In this document: positions 47,118 through 55,796 of the stretch, in pieces
Position numbering within the stretch: position 1 is the first letter of the stretch
Layout: each line of letters starts with the position of its first letter
From: Chelatococcus sp. HY11
GTDB taxonomy: Bacteria > Pseudomonadota > Alphaproteobacteria > Rhizobiales > Beijerinckiaceae
Length of the DNA stretch: 64,000 nucleotides
Assembly: GCF_018398335.1 (NCBI RefSeq)
Contig: NZ_JAHBRX010000001.1
Location: forward strand, 2,108,001-2,172,000
Direction of reading: 5' to 3'
Program-made: the position numbers and the translations under genes
The notes under the pieces: model-generated
Seen by the model: only the letters and a program-made list of their open reading frames with translations
The model's database searches: none
Told to the model about the DNA's origin: nothing

Positions 47118-48017
47118 TCAGGCGACACTTGGGGCCACCCCGCGCTTGCGTTCGCGATGGAACATGTAAAGCACGGACGCGATAACAATGGCGGCGCCGA
47201 GCAGCATGTGGACCGTCGGCAGATCCCCGAACAGCAGCGCGCCGACGATCAGCGCCCAGACGAGCTTGGTGTATTGCATCGGCGCGACGCTCGAGGCCGG
47301 CGCCAGTCGCAGTGATTCGAGAAACAGGAACTGCGCCGCGACATTCAGAAGGCCGCCCACGACCACGAGGCCGATATCAAAAGCCGAAGGCGGGGAAAAC
47401 CAGAGGAAGGTGCCGGGAATGCCGGCCATCAGCTGGCCGGCGAGCACTGCCCCCACCATCATGTTGCGGCTTTCGGTGGCGCCGATCGACCGCATGATCA
47501 GCACCACGCCCGTGGACACAAAGATGCTGATGAAGGCCGCAATATGGCCCATGTTGACCGCCGCGTATCCCGGCCGGACCATGATGAGAATGCCGATCAG
47601 GCCCGCAATCACGGCCGCCCAGCGCCGAATACCGACCTCCTCCCGCAAGATAAGAACAGATGCCATGGTCACCAAAAGAGGCGATGCGAAAGTTATCGCG
47701 TAGACATCGGCAAGAGGAAGCAAGGAAAAGGCATAAAGGCCCGCCGTCGATCCGATCCCGGCGAGAAGGCCGCGCAACGCCAGAAGCTTGGGATTACGGA
47801 TGTGCCGATCATGAACAAGCCCGCTTCGCTTGGCGATATAACCACCACGCATGAAGACGAGAAGCACAACGACGGACGCCACGCAGGCCTGCATCGTAAT
47901 GATCTGAAAGACCGGATGACGGGTCGAAAGAAGCTTTACGACCGTATCGCAGCCTGCGAAGACGAGATTGGCGAGCACGGCATAGAGCATTCCGCGCGCA
48001 TGCGTTGACAGTATCAC
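47118..48017 (-). CDS. DMT-superfamily transporter (EamA)
   Basis: A 299-residue inner-membrane protein with two five-helix EamA repeats: the first begins MLYAVLANLVFAGCDTVVKLL, the second near ISIFVSTGVVLIMRSIG. RhaT/EamA members export amino acids, nucleobases or other metabolites; the substrate here is not evident. No partner gene is adjacent. Confidence 0.85.
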   Translation of the reverse strand: MILSTHARGMLYAVLANLVFAGCDTVVKLLSTRHPVFQIITMQACVASVVVLLVFMRGGYIAKRSGLVHDRHIRNPKLLALRGLLAGIGSTAGLYAFSLLPLADVYAITFASPLLVTMASVLILREEVGIRRWAAVIAGLIGILIMVRPGYAAVNMGHIAAFISIFVSTGVVLIMRSIGATESRNMMVGAVLAGQLMAGIPGTFLWFSPPSAFDIGLVVVGGLLNVAAQFLFLESLRLAPASSVAPMQYTKLVWALIVGALLFGDLPTVHMLLGAAIVIASVLYMFHRERKRGVAPSVA

Positions 48018-48444
48018 GGCGATAGCTGGAGACGGCTCTCGCCGCTCACCTCTGGACGTTCCCTGGACGCCCTATCATGCACGCTCCGCGCCTTTTGGGT
48101 TATTACAATTCGGCATGGCAGCCCAGCGCCAGGGGACCGCGTTAACGATCTGTTCATCAAGATTTTTCCGTGGGGCGAAACACGTCTGACAGCTCCGCGT
48201 CGCCGGCGTCACTCAGCCGGCGAGGCGCACATCCACCGTCTTCCCGCGTTAAACAATGCGTCGCCCCGAGGGGCTGACGACCGATCGCGCGATAGGGTCA
48301 AATGCTTATTCCCGAGATGAATGAACCGTCCCGTTACGCCCTTGATTTTTGCAACTGCCTTGCTTGCGCTGATGGCCTATGAATAGACAGGCAACGGGGA
48401 TGTTTGCGCGTCGTGCCAGTACACTATGACAGGGTGCCTGTAAT
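48018..48444. other. intergenic region between the DMT transporter and cls
   Basis: The 427 bp between divergent genes carry no recognisable gene. The stretch GTTAACGATC and AT-rich patches may belong to promoters. I see nothing else. Confidence 0.4.
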
Positions 48445-49965
48445 TTGACTTTTCTTGATCCGGCCAATCTCATTTGGCTGACGCATGGCGCGGTTATCGC
48501 GGGGATTTCCATCCACGTGATCATGAAACGTCCGGCCACGGGCGTCGCGCTTGCATGGCTGCTTCTGATCGCGCTCCTGCCTTTCGTTGGTCCGCTGCTT
48601 TATTTCCTCATCGGCAATCGCCGCATCAGCGGTCGCCGCTCACGCGGGTTTCAGCATCTGCGTCAGGTCTATGAGAGTGACGCGGACCAGACCGACGGCG
48701 ACATCGCGCCCGAGATCGACTGGTCAGACCTTCCGCCGAGCGCCAATGGCATCCACCATCTCGGCCTGCTCACCGCCGGCAGCAGCCTGACGAAGGACAA
48801 CGCTTTCGAACTCCTGTCCGGCACCGATGAAATTCTCGACCGGATCACCCGGGACATCGACGGCGCCAAAACCAGCATCCTGATGGAGTTCTATATCTGG
48901 AACGCCGGCGGGAAGGCGGACGAAGTCCTCGCGGCACTCGTCCGGGCGGCAGGGCGTGGGGTGAGCTGCCGCGTCCTCATCGATGCGCTGGGCGCGCGGC
49001 CCTGGTGGAAAACGGGTCAACCCCAGCGGCTGCGTGAGGCCGGCGTTGAACTGCGCGAGGCATTGCCCGTCGGGCTCCTGCGCAGCGCCGTCGGCCGCAC
49101 GGATCTCAGGCTCCACCGCAAGGTGGTGGTGATCGACCAGGCCATCGCCTGGACAGGCAGCATGAATCTCGTCGATCCGGCCTTCTTCAAGCAGGATGCC
49201 GGCGTCGGTGAATGGGTCGATGCCATGGTGCGCCTCGAAGGCGGCGTGGTGACCTCGCTGGCTGCTGTGATGGTCGGGGACTGGTCGCTGGAGACCGGCG
49301 ACAAGCCCCTCATTCTCACGCCCCGACGGCAGATGGTTCTGACACCCGCGACGACGGCGGACGCGCTCGCCGGCGATGGGGGCAATGAGGAGATCAAGCC
49401 GGACGCCGAGGGGCCGGGTGCCGCGATGCAGGTTGTCGCATCCGGTCCCGGCGAAACGGGTGACGGGCTTCTGTTGATGTTGCTCGCGCTCGTGAGCGCC
49501 GCCACATCCGAACTCGTCCTGACCACGCCGTATTTCGTGCCCGACGAGTCATTGCTACGAGCATTGCGCGCAGCATCCGGCCGTGGCGTGAAAGTTTCGC
49601 TCATCCTTCCCGAGCGGGTCGATTCGCTGCTCAGCCGCTACGCCAGTCGATCCTACTATGATGAACTGCTCGAAATGGGCGTGAATGTCTACCTTTACAA
49701 AGGCGGACTTCTTCACACCAAGTCGATTACAGCCGACGGCGCGCTATCCATGTTCGGAACAGTCAATCTGGACATGCGCAGCTTATGGCTCAACTACGAA
49801 GTCGCGCTGTTCGTCTATGATCAAGATTTCGCGAGGACATTGCGCCGCCTGCAGGAAACCTACATTTCGGATTCGCAGCTGCTCGAACGGAGCAGCTGGT
49901 CCGCGAGGCCCTTCCTGGAGCGGTTTGTCGAGAATGTCCTGCGTCTGTCCGGCCCTCTCCTGTAA
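48445..49965 (+). CDS. cls: cardiolipin synthase
   Basis: Cls joins two phosphatidylglycerol molecules into cardiolipin in the inner membrane. The 506-residue protein has two N-terminal membrane helices (residues 3-60) and two PLD active sites, HRKVVVID and HTKSITAD (the HxKx4D motifs), plus MEFYIWNAGG. It begins with TTG (48445): no in-frame ATG lies closer than the second helix and the upstream frame is closed. Length matches ClsA-type enzymes. Confidence 0.92.
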   Translation: MTFLDPANLIWLTHGAVIAGISIHVIMKRPATGVALAWLLLIALLPFVGPLLYFLIGNRRISGRRSRGFQHLRQVYESDADQTDGDIAPEIDWSDLPPSANGIHHLGLLTAGSSLTKDNAFELLSGTDEILDRITRDIDGAKTSILMEFYIWNAGGKADEVLAALVRAAGRGVSCRVLIDALGARPWWKTGQPQRLREAGVELREALPVGLLRSAVGRTDLRLHRKVVVIDQAIAWTGSMNLVDPAFFKQDAGVGEWVDAMVRLEGGVVTSLAAVMVGDWSLETGDKPLILTPRRQMVLTPATTADALAGDGGNEEIKPDAEGPGAAMQVVASGPGETGDGLLLMLLALVSAATSELVLTTPYFVPDESLLRALRAASGRGVKVSLILPERVDSLLSRYASRSYYDELLEMGVNVYLYKGGLLHTKSITADGALSMFGTVNLDMRSLWLNYEVALFVYDQDFARTLRRLQETYISDSQLLERSSWSARPFLERFVENVLRLSGPLL

Positions 49966-49989
49966 CGGTCCGTCACGGAGGCATGCGTC

Positions 49990-50745
49990 TTGATCAAGCG
50001 CGTCTGCCTCCTGATCCTCATTCTGTTCCTCATTCCGCTCGCCACCCATGCGGCGTGGTGGCACGAGAGGGGCTGGCCGCGCTCCTGGTCGGACGCGGAC
50101 TGGACCTCAGCGCGCATCTTGCCGGAATCGACCGCCGAGCCCGAGGCAGTGGTCCATGTGCTCGCCGCCCGCGTCGGGCGCTGGCGGGGCATCGTGGCGC
50201 ATCACAGCTGGATCGTGCTGAAGCACGCGGGTGCCACGCGTTACCAACGCTACGATGTCGTGGGCTGGGGCAATCCGGTCAGGACCAACCACCGCGAAGC
50301 CGACGCCCGCTGGTTCGGCAACGAGCCCAGCATTCTGTTCTCGATGCGCGGACCGGACGCGCAGGCGCTCATTCCGCGCATCGAGGCGGCGATCGCCGCC
50401 TATCCCCATGCCGCCTTCGGCAGCTATGCGGCATGGCCCGGTCCGAACTCCAATACCTTCGTGTCGTATCTGGCGACGCGCGTGCCGCAGCTGGCCGGCG
50501 CGCTGCTGCCAACCGCGCTCGGCAAGGACTTTCGCGCTGACGGCTGGTTCAACGGCAGCCTGTTCGCGGGGCTTGCGCCGAGCCGCAGCGGGCTGCAGCT
50601 GTCCCTACTGGGCGCCCTTGGCGTCACCGTCGCCTGGATCGAGGGCATCGAGATCAATTTTCTCGGGCTCGTCGCCGGTCTCGACATCCGCCGCCCGGCC
50701 CTGAAACTGCCCGGCTGGGGGCGCATCGGCCTGTCGCCAGCCTGA
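49990..50745 (+). CDS. DUF3750 protein, probably secreted or membrane-anchored
   Basis: A 251-residue protein with a hydrophobic N-terminus (residues 4-22), then AVVHVLAARVGRWRGIVAHHSWIVLK and PNSNTFVSYLATRVPQL, which match the DUF3750 family. Function is not known; the HHSWIVLK and NSNTF patterns hint at a papain/NlpC-like fold, which is inference. TTG at 49990 is chosen: GGAGG sits eight bases upstream, while the ATG at 49983 would be in another frame. It is 24 bp after cls and likely co-transcribed. Confidence 0.8.
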   Translation: MIKRVCLLILILFLIPLATHAAWWHERGWPRSWSDADWTSARILPESTAEPEAVVHVLAARVGRWRGIVAHHSWIVLKHAGATRYQRYDVVGWGNPVRTNHREADARWFGNEPSILFSMRGPDAQALIPRIEAAIAAYPHAAFGSYAAWPGPNSNTFVSYLATRVPQLAGALLPTALGKDFRADGWFNGSLFAGLAPSRSGLQLSLLGALGVTVAWIEGIEINFLGLVAGLDIRRPALKLPGWGRIGLSPA

Positions 50746-50794
50746 CCCCCTATTGGCCGGATCCTTCCCGGCCTGTTTCGTTTGGCCTGACACC

Positions 50795-51439
50795 TCAGGC
50801 CGAGGTCAGCCGCTGTTGGATTTCATCGGTCAAGGCGGTGATTTCCTGCGCGCCCTTGCCGGCGGGCTCGGTTTCCTGGACGCTGAGCCCCCGCCCGATG
50901 CTCGCCGCGAAGGCTACCCGGTTGCCGAGGCTGGCGGCGGCCGTGTCCCTGCCGAGCGCCTGGATGGCTTCCATGATCTCACCTGTCAGGCCGGCACGTT
51001 GCACGACTCGGTTGAGCACGATGAGCGAGGGCGTGCCCTCACGCGCGATGTTCTGCAAGGTCGGGTCGGTCGCCCACAGATCGATCTGCGTGGGCTGCAC
51101 GGGCACGACCACGAGGTCGGCCGCCTCGATCGCCGACCGGGACTCCACGTCGGACTTCGGCGGCGTGTCGACGATGACGATGTCATGATTACGCGCCAAG
51201 CTGCGGGCCTCCCGCCTCGCGCCCCAGCCGCTGGCGGTGCCGAAACTGATGTCGATGGCATCAGGCCCGAAATGGGTCTCGCGACGCTCGAACCACTGGC
51301 CGAGGCTTCCCTGCGGGTCCACGTCAAGGATGGCGACCGCCTTGCCGAGGCGGGCAAAGGCAACGGCGAGATGCGCTGCAAGCGTCGTCTTGCCGGAACC
51401 GCCCTTCTGCTGGGCGAGCGTAATGATTCGGCCATCCAT
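50795..51439 (-). CDS. ParA-family ATPase, orphan
   Basis: A 214-residue P-loop ATPase of the ParA/MinD class: deviant Walker A KGGSGKTT at residues 12-19 (signature lysine Lys12), Walker B region LDVDPQGSL and VDTPP. There is no N-terminal helix-turn-helix domain and no parB gene or parS-like site nearby, so this is not the main chromosomal partition locus. Such orphans position proteins or plasmids. GGAGGG precedes the ATG at 51439; the frame also opens at 51490. Confidence 0.82.
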   Translation of the reverse strand: MDGRIITLAQQKGGSGKTTLAAHLAVAFARLGKAVAILDVDPQGSLGQWFERRETHFGPDAIDISFGTASGWGARREARSLARNHDIVIVDTPPKSDVESRSAIEAADLVVVPVQPTQIDLWATDPTLQNIAREGTPSLIVLNRVVQRAGLTGEIMEAIQALGRDTAAASLGNRVAFAASIGRGLSVQETEPAGKGAQEITALTDEIQQRLTSA

Positions 51440-51652
51440 CGCCAAAAACCCTCCGCCCGCGAAAGTTGCATCGCGCTCGTGGTTCGGCAACGGAAATATG
51501 AGCCCGGGGCGGTATCGGCGCGATGACGGCCGCGTGAGCCTTGTCGCTGCCTCCCTGACGGGTTAGACCGCGAGGACCGGCATGTGAGGACGGCGAAGGC
51601 CGCCCGCGCATCGCACCAGCTCTGGCATACGATCATCGAAGAGATCCTTGAG

Positions 51653-52930
51653 ATGAACATACTCCTCATCGGCTCCGGCGGGCGCGAGCACGCTCTCGCA
51701 TGGAAGATCTCCGCGAGCCCGCTGTGCGACCGGCTGTTCACCGCGCCCGGCAACCCCGGCACGGCCCAGTGCGGCGAGAATGTCGCCCTCGACACGACGG
51801 ATCATGCGGCGGTCATCGCCTTCTGCGACGCCCAGGCCATCGATCTCGTGGTGGTCGGACCGGAGGCGCCCCTCGTGGCCGGCTTGGTGGATGACCTGAC
51901 GGCGGCCGGCATCCGGGCCTTCGGGCCGACGAAAGCGGCGGCCCAGCTTGAAGGCTCGAAAGCCTTCACCAAGGAGCTCTGCGTCGAGGCCGACATCCCG
52001 ACCGCGGCCTTTGCGCGGTTTACGGACGAAGCCGCCGCCAGGGCCTATGTCGCCGAGAAGGGCGCTCCCATCGTCATCAAGGCCGATGGCCTCGCCGCCG
52101 GCAAGGGCGTCGTGGTGGCCATGAGCCTGGTGGAGGCCAATGAAGCGCTCGCCATGATGTTCGCTGGCGGGCTCGGCGACGCCGGCGCGGAAGTCGTGAT
52201 CGAGGAATGCCTCGTCGGCGAGGAGGCGAGCTTCTTCGCGCTGTCCGACGGCACCCATGTGGTGGCGCTGGCCTCGGCACAGGATCACAAGCGCGCCTTC
52301 GACGGCGATGAAGGCCCCAACACCGGCGGCATGGGCGCCTACTCCCCGGCCCCTGTCCTCACGCCCGCGCTGGAAGCCGAAGTGATGGAGCGCATCATCC
52401 GTCCGACCGTCGCGGCGATGAAGGCGCGCGGCACCCCCTACAAAGGCGTGCTCTATGCGGGGCTGATGCTCACCGCCGACGGGCCCAAGCTCATCGAATA
52501 CAACGCGCGCTTCGGGGATCCCGAGTGCCAGGTGCTGATGCCGCGCATGAAGACTGATCTCGTGGCCGCACTGCTCGCCACGGTGGACGAGGAACTCGGC
52601 AGTTTCGACGTACGCTGGTGGGACGACGCCGCGCTCACGGTGGTCATGGCGGCGAACGGCTATCCCGGCGCCTACCAGCGTGGCAGCGAGATCGGGGGAA
52701 TCGAGGCCGCCGATGCCATCGAGAACGTGATTGTCTTCCATGCCGGCACGGCGCAGGACGGGCCGCGCTACCTCGCCAATGGCGGGCGGGTGCTGAACAT
52801 CACCGGCCTCGGCCCCTCGATCACCGAGGCCCAGCGCCTCGCCTACAAGGCGGTGGCGGCGATTGACTGGCCGGAAGGCTTCTGTCGCGGCGACATCGGA
52901 TGGCGCGTGGTGGGGCGGGACAAGGCGTGA
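51653..52930 (+). CDS. purD: phosphoribosylamine-glycine ligase (GAR synthetase)
   Basis: PurD catalyses the second step of purine synthesis. The 425-residue ATP-grasp enzyme starts MNILLIGSGGREHALAWK and has PIVIKADGLAAGKGVVVA, GPNTGGMGAYSPAPVLTP and EYNARFGDPECQVLMPR, all full-length family blocks. The frame opens upstream at 51584, but the conserved start is at 51653. Neighbours are an orphan ParA (divergent) and bioR. Confidence 0.96.
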   Translation: MNILLIGSGGREHALAWKISASPLCDRLFTAPGNPGTAQCGENVALDTTDHAAVIAFCDAQAIDLVVVGPEAPLVAGLVDDLTAAGIRAFGPTKAAAQLEGSKAFTKELCVEADIPTAAFARFTDEAAARAYVAEKGAPIVIKADGLAAGKGVVVAMSLVEANEALAMMFAGGLGDAGAEVVIEECLVGEEASFFALSDGTHVVALASAQDHKRAFDGDEGPNTGGMGAYSPAPVLTPALEAEVMERIIRPTVAAMKARGTPYKGVLYAGLMLTADGPKLIEYNARFGDPECQVLMPRMKTDLVAALLATVDEELGSFDVRWWDDAALTVVMAANGYPGAYQRGSEIGGIEAADAIENVIVFHAGTAQDGPRYLANGGRVLNITGLGPSITEAQRLAYKAVAAIDWPEGFCRGDIGWRVVGRDKA

Positions 52931-52974
52931 GGCAAACCGTTTCCTGACGCATCGTCCTTGCGGGGAGCAAGACA

Positions 52975-53661
52975 ATGGCGCGCGGCGTGGTGACACGAGC
53001 AGAGACACCGGACGATACCATCGCCACGCGGATCAGCCGGATCCTCGCGGACCGGATCGTCTCCGGCGCCATCGAACCGGGCTCACGGCTGAGACAGGAT
53101 CATATCGCCGCGGAATTCGGCACCAGCCATGTGCCCGTGCGCGAGGCTTTCCGTCGGCTCGAAGCCCAGGGCCTCGCCATCAGCGAGCCGCGTCGGGGCG
53201 TCCGTGTCGCGTCCTTCTCCCTGGAGGAGGTTAAGGAGGTCGCGGAGATGCGCGCGGCGCTCGAAGGCCTCGCCCTGCGCCATGCCGCGCCGCATCTGAC
53301 AGCGGCCATTCTCGAGGCGGCCGAGGCCGCCACGAAGGCCGGCGATCTCTCCCGCGACGTGCGTTCCTGGGAGGAGGCCAACCGTCGCTTCCACCGGCTG
53401 ATCCTGACCCCCTGCGGCATGCCGCGCCTGCTTGCGGCCATCGACGATCTGCATGCGGCGAGCGCGCGTTTCCTTTTCGCGAGCTGGCAGACCCAGTGGG
53501 AAGCCCGGACGGACCACGATCACCGCGCCATCCTCGCCGCCCTGCGCCAGGGCGACACCGACACTGCCTGCGGATTGCTGGCGCGCCATGTGCGCTGGAT
53601 CGGCCAGCGCCCGATCGACGGCCCTGCCGGCCAAAGACGCAAGGCCTTTGTTGTCGGCTGA
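52975..53661 (+). CDS. GntR-family regulator, probable BioR (biotin repressor)
   Basis: A 228-residue regulator with a winged-helix domain (IVSGAIEPGSRLRQDHIAAEFGTSHVPVREAFRRLEAQGLA) and an FCD domain at the C-terminus. In alphaproteobacteria BioR is a GntR-type repressor binding TTATCTATAA to control bioBFDA or bioY. Here two exact copies of that box lie in the 190 bp between this gene and bioY, so the identification rests on context as well as family. It starts 45 bp after purD. Confidence 0.82.
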   Translation: MARGVVTRAETPDDTIATRISRILADRIVSGAIEPGSRLRQDHIAAEFGTSHVPVREAFRRLEAQGLAISEPRRGVRVASFSLEEVKEVAEMRAALEGLALRHAAPHLTAAILEAAEAATKAGDLSRDVRSWEEANRRFHRLILTPCGMPRLLAAIDDLHAASARFLFASWQTQWEARTDHDHRAILAALRQGDTDTACGLLARHVRWIGQRPIDGPAGQRRKAFVVG

Positions 53662-53710
53662 CGGCTAGGGCCCTCTGGGCACTTAGGCAGCAAAATCTTG
53701 GCTATCCAAA

Positions 53711-53720
53711 TTATCTATAA
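53711..53720. promoter_or_regulatory. BioR box 1
   Basis: Exact TTATCTATAA, in an AT-rich stretch 50 bp after the bioR stop. Confidence 0.75.
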
Positions 53721-53825
53721 TTTCGAAGATCGCGACCTCGACCGGCGCCTTTGCGCCTATAGCACGCGCCGCTCGCTTGCGTCCGGCCGCCATTTGTGGA
53801 TTCATTCGTAGATCGAATCTCAATT

Positions 53826-53835
53826 TTATCTATAA
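53826..53835. promoter_or_regulatory. BioR box 2
   Basis: Exact TTATCTATAA, 15 bp before the bioY ATG and just ahead of its GGAGAG ribosome-binding site. Repressor bound here would block the promoter or early transcript of bioY. Confidence 0.82.
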
Positions 53836-53850
53836 TCTGGAGAGCTGCGC

Positions 53851-54432
53851 ATGACTGATCTTTCCACGTCGGACGCCCCGTCGCCGCTGTTGCTGCAAGG
53901 CCGCTCGTTTCCGATCCGGCTCGGGGCCGTCGTCCTGGGCACCGTGTTTCTCGCCATCTCCTCGCAGATCGCGGTTCCGATGGTGCCCGTGCCAGTGACG
54001 ATGCAGACCTTTGCCGTCACCATCATCGGCGCGATTTTCGGCTGGCGCATGGGCGCCATCACCGTGCTCGCCTGGCTCGCCGAGGCCTTGGTCGGCCTGC
54101 CTGTCCTGTCGGGGGGCTCGAGCGGCATCGCACCGTTCGTGGGGCCGACGGCCGGCTATCTCCTGGCCTTTCCTTTCATGGCCGCGGGCGTCGGCTTCTG
54201 CGCCGAGCGCGGATGGCTCGGGCGCCACTGGCTCCTGGCCTTCACGGCGATGCTCGGCGCCAATCTCTTCGCCCTGGTGCTGGGCACCGCATGGCTCGCC
54301 GGAATGCTCGGCCTGAGCAAGGCCATCGCCGTCGGCGCGGTGCCTTTTCTCGTCGGCGCGGTGCTGAAGTCGGCCTTGGCGGCGGCGCTCGTCACGGCGG
54401 GAGGCCATATCGCCAGGGCGCGTCGCGGGTGA
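53851..54432 (+). CDS. bioY: biotin transporter BioY (S component of an ECF importer)
   Basis: The 193-residue membrane protein has about six helices and the family sequence AISSQIAVPMVPVPVTMQTFAVTIIGAIFGWRMG, with the AVLVGLPVLSGGSSG-like loop. BioY imports biotin alone or with EcfA/BioMN, neither of which is here. Two BioR boxes precede it. Its TGA overlaps the GTG of the next gene by 4 bp. Confidence 0.93.
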   Translation: MTDLSTSDAPSPLLLQGRSFPIRLGAVVLGTVFLAISSQIAVPMVPVPVTMQTFAVTIIGAIFGWRMGAITVLAWLAEALVGLPVLSGGSSGIAPFVGPTAGYLLAFPFMAAGVGFCAERGWLGRHWLLAFTAMLGANLFALVLGTAWLAGMLGLSKAIAVGAVPFLVGAVLKSALAAALVTAGGHIARARRG

Positions 54433-54854
54433 CGGTCCGGCTCCGCCCGCACCACCTCCTGTGCATGCTGACCTATGCCGGCCGCGGTTATTCCGCGGCC
54501 TTCACCGCCAATCTCGACGCGGTCACTGAGCGCCTCAGATCAGAGGATATCCTGATCGTGGCCGGTCCCGACGACATCTGCGCGCCGCTCCTGACCGGGC
54601 CTGAGGTTGAAGATGCGCATTGCTTGGCCGCACGTGTCGAGGCCCGCGACAGCGCAGCGGCGCGCGCCGTCGCATCCCTGCTGCATCGCCCGGTTTCCTC
54701 AGGCGAGCGCCTCATGATCGGCCAGACTGAGCGGGAGCGCTTGCGGGCGGCCTTCAAGGCCGGAACATCGCGCGCGGCCTGTACTGGCTGCAACTGGGCG
54801 ACCTTCTGCAGCGAAATTGCCGCCTCGGATTTCGCCGGCACCCGGTTGGTGTGA
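54429..54854 (+). CDS. DUF1284 protein
   Basis: A 141-residue protein, GTG start at 54429 overlapping the bioY stop (GTGA). The opening VRLRPHHLLCMLTYAGRGYSAAFTANLDAV matches DUF1284. Six cysteines, four of them close to the C-terminus (CTGCNWATFC with others upstream), may bind metal. Function is unknown, but the coupling to bioY suggests a link with biotin uptake. Confidence 0.82.
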   Translation: MTVRLRPHHLLCMLTYAGRGYSAAFTANLDAVTERLRSEDILIVAGPDDICAPLLTGPEVEDAHCLAARVEARDSAAARAVASLLHRPVSSGERLMIGQTERERLRAAFKAGTSRAACTGCNWATFCSEIAASDFAGTRLV

Positions 54855-54860
54855 GTAGCG

Positions 54861-55481
54861 TCAGGTGAGCGGGATCGCCACGATCTCCCGGAAGGCCGGC
54901 CGCTCGTTCAGCCGGGCGAACCACGCCGCGAGATGCGGCAGCTCAGGGCGTTCGATCGGCACGCCGAGCCACCCATAGGCATGTGGCCCGAGCGCGATGT
55001 CGGCGACGCCGAAGGTCGCTCCAGAAAGATAGGGCTGTTTGGCGAGGGCCGCATCGACGATCGCGAACAACTTGGCACAACCGGCGAGCCCGCGTTCGAG
55101 TTCGGCATTGTCCCGCTCCGCGGGCGAGCGCCGCACGAGATTCCAGAGTACGCAACGGAAAGGCTCGATCAGTCCGCCAAGCGTCCAATCCATCCACTTT
55201 TCCATGGACGCGCGCCCGGCTGGATCGGCTGGGTAAAGCGAGCCGTCGCCATACCGCGCCGCGAGATAGCGCACGATCGTGTGCGATTCCCACAGGATGA
55301 GGTCGCCGTCCTTCAAGGTGGGGACGAGGCCGTTCGGGTTCATCGCGCGATAGTCTGGATCACCGACGACGCCAAAGGCACCGCCCGCATCGATTCGCTG
55401 AAAGGCGAGGTCGAGCTCTCTTGCGCACCACAGGGCCTTCTTCACATTCGTGGAATTGGCCCGTCCCCAGATCGTCAGCAT
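54861..55481 (-). CDS. glutathione S-transferase family protein
   Basis: The 206-residue protein has an N-terminal thioredoxin fold (MLTIWGRANSTNVKKALWCARELDLAF) with the loop NPNGLVPTLKDGDLILWESHTIVRYLA (cis-Pro and Glu-Ser contacts to glutathione), then an all-helical C-terminal domain. Closest in pattern to beta/theta-type enzymes. The frame extends back to 55745, but the ATG at 55481 follows AAGGAG. No operon partner. Confidence 0.9.
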   Translation of the reverse strand: MLTIWGRANSTNVKKALWCARELDLAFQRIDAGGAFGVVGDPDYRAMNPNGLVPTLKDGDLILWESHTIVRYLAARYGDGSLYPADPAGRASMEKWMDWTLGGLIEPFRCVLWNLVRRSPAERDNAELERGLAGCAKLFAIVDAALAKQPYLSGATFGVADIALGPHAYGWLGVPIERPELPHLAAWFARLNERPAFREIVAIPLT

Positions 55482-55796
55482 TGTCCGCCACTCCTTCGTG
55501 CTTGGCGCGGCAGTGAAGAGTGCCCGCGGGGCAAGGTCAAGGCGTGAACGCATGCCCTCACCCTGTTCCTCTCCAGCCAAGTCCAGGGTGTCATCCTCGG
55601 CGGCGCGCAGCGCAAAAAGCGGTGTCGTCATTCCCGGCGCGGGCGTAAGCCCGCGGGAAGGAAAACCATGAACACCAGCGGATCTCGAGGAACGGCAGTG
55701 TTCATGGATCCTCTTCCCGGCGCTGCGCGCCGCCGAGGATGACACGCTGAGTTTCCCCGTTAGACCGTCATGGGCGCATCGACCGCCCCAATCAAC
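55482..55796. other. intergenic region between a GST gene and prfC
   Basis: The 315 bp are mostly one inverted-repeat element (see 55588-55745). I see no gene in the remainder. Confidence 0.6.
55588..55745. repeat. 158-bp nested inverted-repeat element
   Basis: The outer arms, GTGTCATCCTCGGCGGCGCG plus CAGCGC (55588-55613) and its exact reverse complement (55720-55745), are 26 bp long. Inner arms CCATGAACAC (55666-55675) and GTGTTCATGG (55698-55707) match too. It has no coding frame with support and resembles the type B palindrome at 44964-45052 in style. Confidence 0.85.

Noticed and set aside
51563-53008. 481-codon minus-strand frame opposite purD
   Set aside because: Shadow of purD, with no ribosome-binding site or family motif.
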